From Candidatus Gastranaerophilales bacterium (GTDB lineage: Bacteria > Cyanobacteriota > Vampirovibrionia > Gastranaerophilales > Gastranaerophilaceae): a stretch of DNA of 64,000 nucleotides. The position numbers and the translations under genes were made by a program. Each line of letters opens with the position of its first letter. Position 1 is the first letter of the stretch. Location of the stretch: NCBI GenBank assembly GCA_944323045.1, contig CALUQX010000013.1:1-64000 (forward strand). The letters run 5' to 3'. A model generated the notes under the pieces. The model had not been told where the DNA came from, did not search any database, and worked only from the letters and a program-made list of their open reading frames with translations. Below, piece by piece: positions 25,504-33,514 of the stretch.

Positions 25504-26583
25504 ATGTATTATTATAATAAAGTAAGTAGTATAAAGCCGCGTAAAAGTATTGCGCCTGAAGAAAAGAAAAAGCCTGAACAACCTAAAGTTCAGTCAAAGT
25601 CTGATAAAGAAATTTCTCATGCCGCAAAATACATGATAGGCGCCACTGCACTGGCGGCAACCGTTGCTTTCGGCATTCTTCTGCGTAAAAAATTAAAAAC
25701 ACCTAAATTCAAACCAATCACAGAAGAATTACAGCGCCCGCTAAGACATGCAGAACATGCCAAACCAGTACCATATGAAACTCCACCTATGGAGCCTACC
25801 CCGCGTGCTAAATGGATTTACGATAAAACAGACAAAAAGTTGCATGCCACAAACCCAATTAATGAAGAAACAATAGAAAAAAATATATTTAAAAATGTCC
25901 ACAACAATCCAAACGGCTGGTCAGCAGAAGATATGACCGCTTACTATACAAAACTTGAAAAAGATTCTGCCAGAGCCGCTTTAGAAGAACAACGCGCCGC
26001 AAGAATTCAACGTCACCGCGAAGTACTTTTCAAACCAGAAGACAAACACGTACCGGTTCAGGGCAAAAAATTTAATACGGAAGAATCACTTGCCGTAGGC
26101 TCATATCAGGACAATTACAGTTATAACAACGGCTTGCGTGACGGAGAAGTAATTCCTGAAAAAATAAAAGAAATTCGCATAATGGATAAAATTGCTGAAG
26201 AAGCTCCGCCGCTGGCTGATGATGCTGTTGTTTACCGCGGAATACGAACAAAAGTCTGGTATGACCATGATAAAAATTTACCAATTGCGGAAAAAATAAA
26301 AAAAGGTGCAATTATAGAAGATTCGTCTTATGTTTCGACGGCGAGAAAAGATTGCGATCTTATGTCATATTTTAACCCTATTGAAAATCCTGCAATAGGC
26401 TGTGAAGACAACCCTATTGGATATATGATGAGGATTAAACTGCCAAAAGGGTCAAAAGTTATTGACTGTGCACGCGGTGGAATTTACCCTGACGAAATTG
26501 TTTTGCCAAGAAATTCTAAAATAAGAATCAATGACATAGACGAAACAAATCGTATTCTTGACTGTGAATACCTTCTATCTTAA
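25504..26583 (+). CDS. Membrane-anchored protein with an ADP-ribosyltransferase exoenzyme-like domain
   Basis: A 359-aa protein. Residues 1-45 are Lys/Pro-rich, about 46-62 form one hydrophobic helix, and the C-terminal half (about 190-355) follows the ADP-ribosyltransferase exotoxin layout (PF03496-like). It shows SYQDNYSYNNGLRDGE, the catalytic-type Arg in VVYRG (R245), the S-S-Y-V-S-T block (274-279), and GIYPDEIVLPRNSKIRI with E331. In arginine-modifying toxins the last motif is ExE; here position 329 is Pro, so only the final Glu is kept. Target and delivery route are unknown. It could act on host or rival-cell proteins, or be inactive. Confidence 0.72.
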   Translation: MYYYNKVSSIKPRKSIAPEEKKKPEQPKVQSKSDKEISHAAKYMIGATALAATVAFGILLRKKLKTPKFKPITEELQRPLRHAEHAKPVPYETPPMEPTPRAKWIYDKTDKKLHATNPINEETIEKNIFKNVHNNPNGWSAEDMTAYYTKLEKDSARAALEEQRAARIQRHREVLFKPEDKHVPVQGKKFNTEESLAVGSYQDNYSYNNGLRDGEVIPEKIKEIRIMDKIAEEAPPLADDAVVYRGIRTKVWYDHDKNLPIAEKIKKGAIIEDSSYVSTARKDCDLMSYFNPIENPAIGCEDNPIGYMMRIKLPKGSKVIDCARGGIYPDEIVLPRNSKIRINDIDETNRILDCEYLLS

Positions 26584-27948
26584 ATAACTTTTAAGCTTTT
26601 CGATTTTTTCCAAACTATCGCTTTCAAAATATATTCTCAACAGCGGTTCTGTACCGCTCGGACGTACTAATATCCAGCTTGTGTTGTCATCAAAATACAG
26701 TTTGACTCCGTCTTTTGTGTCAATATGTTTTACTTTGAAGGTGCCTATTTCTTTTTTATTGCGGTATTCGTCGAGTATTGGCTTAATGTCTTCTGTGCTA
26801 TGTAAATGTTTATCAATTCTGTCGTTAAAAAAATGACAGCCGACAAAGTCATATAAATCTTTTTGCAATTCACATAGCGGCTTGTTGTAATAAGCCATTG
26901 CCTCAAGGATAAGCAGATTTGCAAGAATACCGTCTTTTTCCGGTATATGCCCCTGAATACTTAACCCGCCGCTTTCTTCACCGCCGATTATCGGATTGAA
27001 TTTGCGCATAGCTTCTCCAACATGTTTAAATCCAACAGCAGTTTCAATGACTTCTACTTTGAGTTTTTCGGCTGTTTTATTTAGCAAAAGGCTTGCACCT
27101 ACTGTTTTTACAAGCGCTCCTTTGTAATTTTTATTATTTTTGAGATGCATAAGAAGAATGGCAATAATTTCATTCGGTGAAACATATTCACCTTTTTCGT
27201 TTATTACGCCGAATCTGTCGCTGTCACCGTCATTTGCAAATCCAACCGCATTGTCATATTCTTTAACCTTTGCGATTAATTCTTGCAAATACTTTGGCTT
27301 AGGCTCAGGCATGCCGCCGCCAAAATTCACGTCATGGAACATGTGAAGACTGTCAAACGGTATATTTTCTTCTTTTAAAATCTCATCAAAATACCCTATA
27401 CTTGCAGCATAAAGCCCGTCAAAAATAATTTTGCTTTTCAATTTGCGTATGGCGTCAAAGTCTATGAGAGAGTGGATATGTTCAAAGTATGCCGGTTTAA
27501 AATCATATTCCGTGATTTTCCCTTCCGCAAATTTTTCTGGTTCTGCCCCGAGATTTGCAACGAGTTCATCTGTAATATCGCTTGTTGCAGGTCCTGCATA
27601 ATCCGGTATGAATTTAATCCCCAGATATTCAGGCGGGTTGTGTGAGGCTGTAAACATAATCGCACAGGCATTTAAATATTTTGCGCTGTAAGCCAGAACA
27701 GGCGTCGGAATAATTTTGTCACTATAAAGAACTTCAAACCCTAATCCGCTTAAAATTTCGGCTGTTTGTGTTGAAAATTCTTTTGCCATATTACGCGGGT
27801 CATACCCGATAATAATTTTTTTTGATGCTCCAAAATTATCAAAAACGTATTTACCGATAGCTTTAGTGACTGTCGTTACATTTTCACTGTTAAAATCCTT
27901 GCCGACAACTGCTCTCCAGCCGTCTGTTCCAAATTTAATATTTGCCAT
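26575..27948 (-). CDS. Phosphohexomutase (phosphoglucomutase/phosphomannomutase family)
   Basis: A 457-aa enzyme from the ATG at 27948 (MANIKFGTDGWRAVV), with AGAGAGA upstream; a longer frame to 28032 would overlap the divergent pheA promoter and is unlikely. Family motifs are all present: the phosphoserine loop TASHNPPEYLG, the metal loop DGDSDR, the sugar-binding GGEESGG and the phosphate-binding RPSGTEPLLRIY. It interconverts hexose 1- and 6-phosphates; glucose versus mannose is not decided. Its last 9 nt overlap the convergent ADP-ribosyltransferase-like gene. Confidence 0.92.
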   Translation of the reverse strand: MANIKFGTDGWRAVVGKDFNSENVTTVTKAIGKYVFDNFGASKKIIIGYDPRNMAKEFSTQTAEILSGLGFEVLYSDKIIPTPVLAYSAKYLNACAIMFTASHNPPEYLGIKFIPDYAGPATSDITDELVANLGAEPEKFAEGKITEYDFKPAYFEHIHSLIDFDAIRKLKSKIIFDGLYAASIGYFDEILKEENIPFDSLHMFHDVNFGGGMPEPKPKYLQELIAKVKEYDNAVGFANDGDSDRFGVINEKGEYVSPNEIIAILLMHLKNNKNYKGALVKTVGASLLLNKTAEKLKVEVIETAVGFKHVGEAMRKFNPIIGGEESGGLSIQGHIPEKDGILANLLILEAMAYYNKPLCELQKDLYDFVGCHFFNDRIDKHLHSTEDIKPILDEYRNKKEIGTFKVKHIDTKDGVKLYFDDNTSWILVRPSGTEPLLRIYFESDSLEKIEKLKSYLR

Positions 27949-28003
27949 AAAATCTCTCTTTCTGCTATAATAAATATAATAGCTAAAAAAGGAAGTGAGC
28001 GCA

Positions 28004-28852
28004 ATGATGAATTTTGATGAAGTACACCACATAGCCTATCTTGGACCACACGGGTCTTTTTCAGAGATGGCGACTGACTGGTTTTGTGACAGATATCATA
28101 TACATGCCGCGCCCGAACCTTTAACTACAATAAGGCAGGTCGTTGAATTTGTGGACAACAATCCCAATACCCTCGGAGTTTTGCCGGTAGAAAACTCTAT
28201 TGAAGGCAGTGTTAGAGAATCTCTGGACAATCTAATGTTTACAAATAATCCGAATGTAAATATTTTGTCAGAATACATAATGCCTATACATCATTGTCTG
28301 CTTGCCAGAACAACTGAAATTTCCAGTATTACAAATATAATTTCGCATCCGCAGGCGCTTGCACAGTGTCAGAATTTTATTCATAATGAAATGCCATTCC
28401 ATGTGAATATTATTGAAGCGACATCCACTGCAGAAGCCGCCAAATCTCTTGTAAATTACAACCTTACCTATGCAGCAATAGGCAGTAAAAAAACAGCCGA
28501 CACATATTATTTGAATGTGTTGAAGGAAAATATTAACGATGACAAATCAAACAGAACACGATTTGTTTTGATAGGTGATTTTGAAACAGAACCGACAGAA
28601 GCGGACAGAACATCACTTGCTTTTTCTACAGAGAATAAACCCGGGGCATTGCTGGAAGTACTGAAAGTCTTTTTAGAAAATGATATAAATCTTTCATACA
28701 TATCCTCCCGCCCTTCAAAACAAAAATTCGGGGACTATATATTTATCGTGAATTTTGACGGACATATTAAGACACCGGAGATATTCAAAGCAATAACTCA
28801 GGTGCGCGAAAAAACGGATTTTCTCAGATTTTTGGGTTCATATTCAAAGTGA
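28004..28852 (+). CDS. pheA: Prephenate dehydratase
   Basis: Converts prephenate to phenylpyruvate for phenylalanine synthesis. The start is taken as ATG 28004 (AGGAAG 8 nt upstream), though GTG 27995 is in frame. The catalytic domain shows AYLGPHGSFSEMA at the N-terminus, LPVENSIEGSV and the T-R-F motif (NRTRFVLIG). A C-terminal ACT domain (about residues 200-275; STENKPGALLEVLKVFLEND) includes the GALL feedback site for Phe. There is no fused chorismate mutase; a separate AroH-type enzyme is at 62564. Confidence 0.95.
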   Translation: MMNFDEVHHIAYLGPHGSFSEMATDWFCDRYHIHAAPEPLTTIRQVVEFVDNNPNTLGVLPVENSIEGSVRESLDNLMFTNNPNVNILSEYIMPIHHCLLARTTEISSITNIISHPQALAQCQNFIHNEMPFHVNIIEATSTAEAAKSLVNYNLTYAAIGSKKTADTYYLNVLKENINDDKSNRTRFVLIGDFETEPTEADRTSLAFSTENKPGALLEVLKVFLENDINLSYISSRPSKQKFGDYIFIVNFDGHIKTPEIFKAITQVREKTDFLRFLGSYSK

Positions 28853-29286
28853 ATATGAGTCTACTCTCACTTTTCTTGCCAGTTTATTTTTATTAACAAC
28901 ATTTACATATTACAAATACCTGTAGAATGCCGCGGCAAGACTTTCTTAGACTTTTGCAAGTGTTTTTAACATTAACTTTACAAAAATTATGTAAATTTTT
29001 TGCCAAATTAATTTTTCGGCTGTAACTATTTCATGGTGCACTTCTTTGACTTTACAAAAAATAATATTGTAAAAAGATTGGCATGGAGTGTTAAAAATAC
29101 GTTTCTTTTTTCCTGTTTTGGAATATGATTAAGATACAAATCTTGGGAGTAGGGGATTTGTTAGAAATAAAAATCAATCAATCTCCGGCTCGATATAGTA
29201 ATACATCATTGGAACGATTAAATCAATTAAAAAATCGTTTAAAATGAGGATAGAAAAAATAGTTTTTTTATTTGGAGGTAGATGAG
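28853..29286 (+). other. Long leader region of the cobalamin adenosyltransferase gene
   Basis: No gene of normal size is seen in these 430 nt. The region is very AT-rich. A 13-codon reading frame (ATG 29244 to TGA 29285) overlaps the ribosome site of the next gene and could be a leader peptide. I looked for a cobalamin riboswitch and did not find a convincing B12 box. Confidence 0.4.
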
Positions 29287-29820
29287 GTGTTAGAGCACGG
29301 TTACATACAAATTTACACAGGAGACGGCAAAGGAAAAACTACAGCATCTTTAGGGTTGGCTTTAAGAGCACTGGGACATGGCTGGAAAGTTCTTATTATC
29401 CAATTTACTAAAGGCGACAGCGCAACTTCTTACGGCGAGATAGTTTCTTCTTCTAAATTTTTGCCAAATCTTGATGTAGTTCAATTCGGTATGGATAGAG
29501 TATGCTATTCTCACAATGTTTGTATGGATGATTTTAAAGAAGCTAAAAGAGGCTGGGAATTCGCTAAACAAGCAATTAATTCAGGAAAGTACCAGCTTAT
29601 TATTCTTGATGAAATCAATATCTGCACTGCAATGAATATGATTAAGGTCAGCGATGTAAAAGAAACTTTACTTCACAAACCGGAAAATCTGGAAATTGTA
29701 TTAACAGGACGCTATGCTCACCCTGAATTAAAAGCCATGGCTCATCTGGTAACAGAAATGAAACCTATTAAACACTACTTTGATATGGGCGTAATGGCTA
29801 GACAAGGTATTGAATATTAA
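29287..29820 (+). CDS. cobO: Corrinoid adenosyltransferase (CobO/BtuR type)
   Basis: Transfers the adenosyl group of ATP to cob(I)alamin, giving coenzyme B12. The start is GTG 29287 with GGAGG 8 nt upstream. The 177-aa protein has the P-loop TGDGKGKTTASLGLALRALG at the N-terminus, the Walker-B-like LIILDEINIC and the C-terminal EMKPIKHYFDMGVMARQGIE. All are normal for the CobA/CobO/BtuR family. It is monocistronic and closed by a terminator. It implies B12 uptake or salvage and a B12-dependent enzyme elsewhere. Confidence 0.95.
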   Translation: MLEHGYIQIYTGDGKGKTTASLGLALRALGHGWKVLIIQFTKGDSATSYGEIVSSSKFLPNLDVVQFGMDRVCYSHNVCMDDFKEAKRGWEFAKQAINSGKYQLIILDEINICTAMNMIKVSDVKETLLHKPENLEIVLTGRYAHPELKAMAHLVTEMKPIKHYFDMGVMARQGIEY

Positions 29821-29919
29821 ATACTCGTGTTTGTTTTTACAGCCTTGGGGAAGGGTTGTTATTATAAAAGATTTAATTTTTATATCAATGTAAATCCTTT
29901 TTGTTTCAGAAAATGAAAT

Positions 29920-29945
29920 GCCGGACATCAATAAGATGTCCGTTT
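29920..29945 (+). terminator. Terminator of cobO
   Basis: CGGACATC and GATGTCCG (8-bp stem, 5-nt loop) followed by TTTTT, 100 nt after the cobO stop codon. Confidence 0.85.
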
Positions 29946-29964
29946 TTATATTGAATACAAATTA

Positions 29965-30003
29965 AAAAACATGCTGTTATACTTTTAAGGTGCAACAGCA
30001 TGT
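29965..30003. other. Hairpin in the intergenic region
   Basis: AAACATGCTGTT (29965-29976) and AACAGCATGTTT (29992-30003) form a perfect 12-bp stem with a 15-nt loop. It could be a second terminator or a protein site. The rest of 29821-30282 holds no gene, apart from the repeated control sequence at 30113. Confidence 0.55.
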
Positions 30004-30112
30004 TTCATATAAATATTTGTATTTTGTTAAATTAACATTTTTAAATATTAATTAAACAATCTGCAAATTAAATGTATTATAAACTCCGTTATGCGTAAAA
30101 AGTATAGCAGCT

Positions 30113-30160
30113 TATGCAATATAAGTATTTGCTATTTTACTTGTTATCGTAAATAATATA
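30113..30160 (+). promoter_or_regulatory. Repeated control sequence, copy 1 (probable LysR-type site)
   Basis: This 48-nt block matches 34452-34499 at 43 of 48 positions, the first 26 being identical. It contains the dyad GCAA-N9-TTGC. The second copy lies between a LysR gene and its divergent operon, so the LysR protein probably controls the cupin operon starting at 30283 as well. Confidence 0.7.
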
Positions 30161-30282
30161 TTTGTAATAATGAGTGGAAGAAACCGGGTTGATGATAAAT
30201 TTTTAACGTATATGAAAACACGCAAAACGACACTCATTTAATGTAATAAAAATATTGAATATAAGGAGGTATAGACAGTATA

Positions 30283-30735
30283 ATGAAAAAATTATTAGTA
30301 TTACTGATGATTATAATGGCAGGAGGTAATTTAATTATGGCAGAAGACCTAAATCAACCATTTGCAAAAGGGGAACTTAATCCTTACAACAAATTTTTTA
30401 CAGGAACAACACATCTTCAAATGCTCGTGACCAAAGATGATGTATGGAATTCTTCTATTGGCAATGTGACCTTTGATAAAGGCGCAAGAACAAACTGGCA
30501 CAAACACTCAGGCGGTCAAATCCTTCTTGTAACGGCTGGCACAGGTCGTTATCAGGAAAAAGGTAAAGAAATTCAGATTCTTAAAAAAGGTGATGTTGTT
30601 AAAATTCCACCCAATGTAGAACACTGGCATGGCGCGGCTCCGGACAGTGAATTTGCACATATTTCAATAGAATCGAATTTGCCGGACAATCAAACAACAT
30701 GGCTTGAGCCTGTGACTGATTTAGAATATAAGTAA
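30283..30735 (+). CDS. Exported cupin-domain protein
   Basis: A 150-aa protein: signal peptide (KKLLVLLMIIMAGGNLIMA), then a single cupin barrel. Metal-ligand motifs are NWHKHSGGQILLV (motif 1) and PPNVEHWHGAAPDSEF (motif 2), close to the small cupins that often sit beside carboxymuconolactone-decarboxylase-like genes. The substrate is unknown; a role in detoxifying reactive or phenolic compounds is inferred from context. AAGGAGG lies about 15 nt upstream of the ATG. First gene of a two-gene operon behind the LysR-type site. Confidence 0.85.
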   Translation: MKKLLVLLMIIMAGGNLIMAEDLNQPFAKGELNPYNKFFTGTTHLQMLVTKDDVWNSSIGNVTFDKGARTNWHKHSGGQILLVTAGTGRYQEKGKEIQILKKGDVVKIPPNVEHWHGAAPDSEFAHISIESNLPDNQTTWLEPVTDLEYK

Positions 30736-30745
30736 GGCGGGGATT

Positions 30746-31591
30746 ATGTTAAAAAAGATATTTACATTATTTTTAGTTACGCTGCTTTCACAAAACTTGG
30801 TTTTTGCAGCAGTAAAAAATGAGGATAAAAACATGACAAGAACAGATATTTGTAAAGAGAATTATAGAACTCTTTTTAAAGGCGAAGCGCTTACTAATGA
30901 AGGCAGCGATCCCGAAATGATGGCAATTTTGCAAAAATATATTTTCGGCGAAGTATTTACTGTCGGCAAACTTGATATAAAGACAAGAGAAATGATTACC
31001 GTAACTTCACTCGCTGTACAACAAACGCTGCCGCAATTAAAAGCACACTTAAATGCTGCATTAAAAGCCGGCGCAACTCCAATTGAACTAAGAGAGGCTA
31101 TTTATCAACTCGCACCGTTTATCGGGTTCCCAAAAACATTGAATGCTCTGAATGTATTAAATGAGGTATTCAAAGAAAGAGGTATCACAACACCTTTAAA
31201 ATCTACCGCTGCTGTCAACGAGGAAGAACGATACGCAAAAGGTATTGCAATACAAAATCCTCTGTATGGAGATGAAATAAAAGTAGCACTGGAAGGCTTG
31301 CCTGACGATATGGGGGCTGATGTTGCGAGATTTTTAACTGAAGTCTGCTTTGGCGATTTTTATACAAGAGAAGGGCTTGATTTAAAAACAAGAGAACTGT
31401 TAATGTTGAGTGCACTTGTAACAACCGGTAATAATGCCGCTACATTAAAAAGCCACATAAAAGGTAACTTGAAAGCCGGCAACTCACAGGAAACAATTAC
31501 TGCAGCAATTATTCAATGCCTGCCATATGTGGGATTCCCTAATACAATCAGTGCACTCAAAACAATGAAAGAAGTCCTGAGAGAACAATAA
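30746..31591 (+). CDS. Exported carboxymuconolactone decarboxylase-like protein, two domains
   Basis: A 281-aa protein with a signal peptide (KKIFTLFLVTLLSQNLVFA) and two repeats of the AhpD/CMD fold: KTREMITVTSLAVQQTLPQL...GFPKTLNALN and KTRELLMLSALVTTGN...GFPNTISALK. The CxxC of the peroxidase AhpD is absent, so thiol peroxidase activity is not expected; it is nearer to the gamma-carboxymuconolactone decarboxylase type. It starts 10 nt after the cupin stop and both are predicted to be exported, so they probably work together. A terminator follows. Confidence 0.85.
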   Translation: MLKKIFTLFLVTLLSQNLVFAAVKNEDKNMTRTDICKENYRTLFKGEALTNEGSDPEMMAILQKYIFGEVFTVGKLDIKTREMITVTSLAVQQTLPQLKAHLNAALKAGATPIELREAIYQLAPFIGFPKTLNALNVLNEVFKERGITTPLKSTAAVNEEERYAKGIAIQNPLYGDEIKVALEGLPDDMGADVARFLTEVCFGDFYTREGLDLKTRELLMLSALVTTGNNAATLKSHIKGNLKAGNSQETITAAIIQCLPYVGFPNTISALKTMKEVLREQ

Positions 31592-31602
31592 ATTCATGCT
31601 TT

Positions 31603-31643
31603 AAAAAAGAGATGTTGAACTAAATTTCAAACATCTCTTTTTT
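31603..31643. terminator. Bidirectional terminator
   Basis: AAAAAAGAGATGTT and AACATCTCTTTTTT form a 14-bp stem followed by more T residues, between the convergent CMD-like gene and the flavoprotein gene. Confidence 0.88.
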
Positions 31644-31662
31644 TTATTTATATGATTTACTG

Positions 31663-32313
31663 CTAAATATTTTTCCCTAAATCATATGCTTTTTGCGGAT
31701 ATTGAGTATGATTTATATCACCAACAGACCAAACTCCCGGTGCTATTATTTTACCGGCATCTGACCAGTTCAAATAATCAATCATAGTTTCATAATGATT
31801 AATTATCGGCTGTGCCACTTTAGACGATGTATCAGCATATGTCATTAGTAAGACAGCCTTTTTAGGTCTGCTTATCTGCCCGTTTATTGCGTAAAACCGG
31901 TCTATGACAGTTTTAATTTGAGCAGAAATACCAAAATAATATATTGGAGTTGCCAACACGACAACATCTGCATCAACAATATTTTCTCTTACAAAGTTAA
32001 AATCATCCTGAAAAACACAGGTTCCATTCATACCGCACTTGTTACAGGCAACACAAGGGTGAACATTTTTAAATGCAGAATCAAATCTTACAACTGTGTG
32101 CCCTGCTTCTTCTGCGCCTTTTGTAAAATTATCTGCCAGAGTGTTTGAATTCCCGTTTTTTCTCGGACTACCGGTGATTACAAGTATTTTCATCTTCTTT
32201 TCTCCTTCTGTATTTGTATTACTACCTAAACTTATAGAGTGCTTAATTATTGTACTGCCTGCAGCGGCAACAGCTATTGCTGTTGTCCCCTTAAGAAATT
32301 TTCTTCTATCCAT
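31663..32313 (-). CDS. Tat-exported iron-sulfur flavoprotein-like NAD(P)H:FMN reductase
   Basis: A 216-aa protein. The N-terminus is a Tat signal: DRRKFLKGTTAIAVAAAG. The flavodoxin-like domain begins MKILVITGSPRKNGNSNTLA (FMN phosphate loop) and continues with VVLATPIYYFGISAQIK. Between them, HPCVACNKCGMNGTC has the Cys spacing CxxCxxCx5C of iron-sulfur flavoproteins, so a 4Fe-4S cluster is likely. Tat export would carry it folded with cofactors. A MerR-like operator lies upstream. The electron donor outside the membrane is not evident. Confidence 0.85.
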   Translation of the reverse strand: MDRRKFLKGTTAIAVAAAGSTIIKHSISLGSNTNTEGEKKMKILVITGSPRKNGNSNTLADNFTKGAEEAGHTVVRFDSAFKNVHPCVACNKCGMNGTCVFQDDFNFVRENIVDADVVVLATPIYYFGISAQIKTVIDRFYAINGQISRPKKAVLLMTYADTSSKVAQPIINHYETMIDYLNWSDAGKIIAPGVWSVGDINHTQYPQKAYDLGKNI

Positions 32314-32343
32314 TTATATAAAAATAACCCTTCTTGAGATAGC

Positions 32344-32371
32344 TTAATACATTAGAGCGACTCTCAGTCAA
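32344..32371 (-). promoter_or_regulatory. Possible MerR-family operator/promoter of the flavoprotein gene
   Basis: On the minus strand TTGACT is followed by the dyad AGAG-TCG-CTCT and TATTAA. A dyad placed between -35 and -10 boxes is typical of MerR-family control. The regulator gene is not in this window. Confidence 0.45.
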
Positions 32372-32400
32372 GTTTGTGAAGTTTTTATACAATGGATTTT

Positions 32401-32718
32401 TTAATGTGTAAGCAGCTTTAAGCCGGTAATTCCGCTCAGTATAAGCACAATGCAGAAAAGTCGCATTACTGTAACAGGTTCCTTAAAGAGGATTATACCT
32501 AATACAACTGTTCCTAATGTTCCGATACCTGTCCAGATAGCATAAGCCGTCCCCAGCGGCAGACTCTTTAAAGCAAGTGCCAGAAAATAAAAACTTGCAA
32601 CCATACATATTACTGTCAAAACGGACGGTATAATTTGAGTAAATCCATGCGAATATTTTAAGCCGATTGCCCAGCTAATTTCAAATATTCCGGCAATTAA
32701 CAAGTACAACCAGTGCAT
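32401..32718 (-). CDS. Small multidrug resistance family exporter, SugE/Gdx type
   Basis: A 105-aa protein with four membrane helices, the exact family size. The essential Glu is in AGIFEISWAIGLKYSHGF (residue 13), and the LPLGTAYAIWTGIGTLG block matches the SugE/Gdx subgroup. That subgroup exports guanidinium rather than quaternary ammonium drugs as far as characterised. It works as an antiparallel dimer. It is a single gene, not a pair, which is normal for Gdx. No guanidine riboswitch was recognised in the 115 nt upstream. Confidence 0.9.
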   Translation of the reverse strand: MHWLYLLIAGIFEISWAIGLKYSHGFTQIIPSVLTVICMVASFYFLALALKSLPLGTAYAIWTGIGTLGTVVLGIILFKEPVTVMRLFCIVLILSGITGLKLLTH

Positions 32719-32821
32719 ATCTTTTTCTCCTCGTTTTTTAATTCTATATAAATAAATCCATTAGTATTATACATAAAAATATTTATTTTTGGGGCAAAAA
32801 AGTTTTTTTTCTGTTTTGTTA

Positions 32822-32827
32822 TATAAT
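32822..32827 (+). promoter_or_regulatory. -10 box of the L,D-transpeptidase gene, leaderless arrangement
   Basis: TATAAT ends 7 nt before the ATG at 32835, with no ribosome site between. Confidence 0.6.
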
Positions 32828-32834
32828 AGTAATT

Positions 32835-33455
32835 ATGAGAATAAATCCAATAAAAAGTTTTTTTGGTATTGCATTAACCGCAGCAACACTTGCGGTATCT
32901 GCCCCTGTAATGAGTTCAAGTTACGAAAACAACACACTTACAGAAGATGTTTTTGAGAGAAAAGATAAAATACCGCCTTCGGGCACTACAGCAAAATCTG
33001 TCTTAAAAAATGCCCCCAGCCCGAATGTTACTGTTGCAGGCAGAAGACGAAAAGCCACAATAGTTGTTGATTTGTCTACAAATGTTTTATACAAATACGA
33101 CAAATCCGGCAAGGCAACTCATGCTTATCTTGTTGCAAGCGGGAAAAAATCAACTCCGACAGATCCCGGGTTGAGAGTTATAACAAATATAGAAAGATAT
33201 CCGTATAGAACTGCCCCTGCAAAAACTAAAAGACGCAGAAACCCGCGTGATTATGGTCCAAGAATATTAATCCTTCAAAAAGTTGACCCGCGTACAGGAC
33301 GCCGCAGTCCAACAGGTGAATTTATCCACGGGAACCACAATGCCAATAGTCTGGGCAAATACTCTTCACTCGGATGTATAAGAATGGATAATGCAGTCAT
33401 AATAAAACTCGCTGCAGAAGTTCAAAAAGGCGATTTAGTTCTTATAAAAAAATAA
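32835..33455 (+). CDS. L,D-transpeptidase (YkuD domain)
   Basis: A 206-aa exported enzyme with a signal peptide (residues 1-28). The YkuD domain runs from about residue 72 (KATIVVDLSTNVLYKY) to the end. The catalytic motif is His165 in FIHGNHN and Cys181 in SSLGCIRM, matching H-x(14-17)-S-x-G-C. It would make 3-3 peptidoglycan cross-links or attach proteins to the wall. It stands alone between the Gdx gene and the convergent LysR gene. Confidence 0.92.
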   Translation: MRINPIKSFFGIALTAATLAVSAPVMSSSYENNTLTEDVFERKDKIPPSGTTAKSVLKNAPSPNVTVAGRRRKATIVVDLSTNVLYKYDKSGKATHAYLVASGKKSTPTDPGLRVITNIERYPYRTAPAKTKRRRNPRDYGPRILILQKVDPRTGRRSPTGEFIHGNHNANSLGKYSSLGCIRMDNAVIIKLAAEVQKGDLVLIKK

Positions 33456-33514
33456 TCGTTTTTAAGCGAGTTTTATTTTAGGTATTTGGTGAGGTCAAAT
33501 GCTGACGCGCTTTG

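Noticed and set aside
28853-29286. Cobalamin riboswitch before cobO
   Set aside because: No B12 box or matching arms could be read; only AT-rich sequence is visible.
29965-30003. Transposon end
   Set aside because: The inverted repeat is a simple hairpin with a 15-nt loop, with no transposase or target duplication nearby.
32719-32834. Guanidine riboswitch before the Gdx-type exporter
   Set aside because: The upstream stretch is short and AT-rich and lacks the conserved ACG-containing hairpins.
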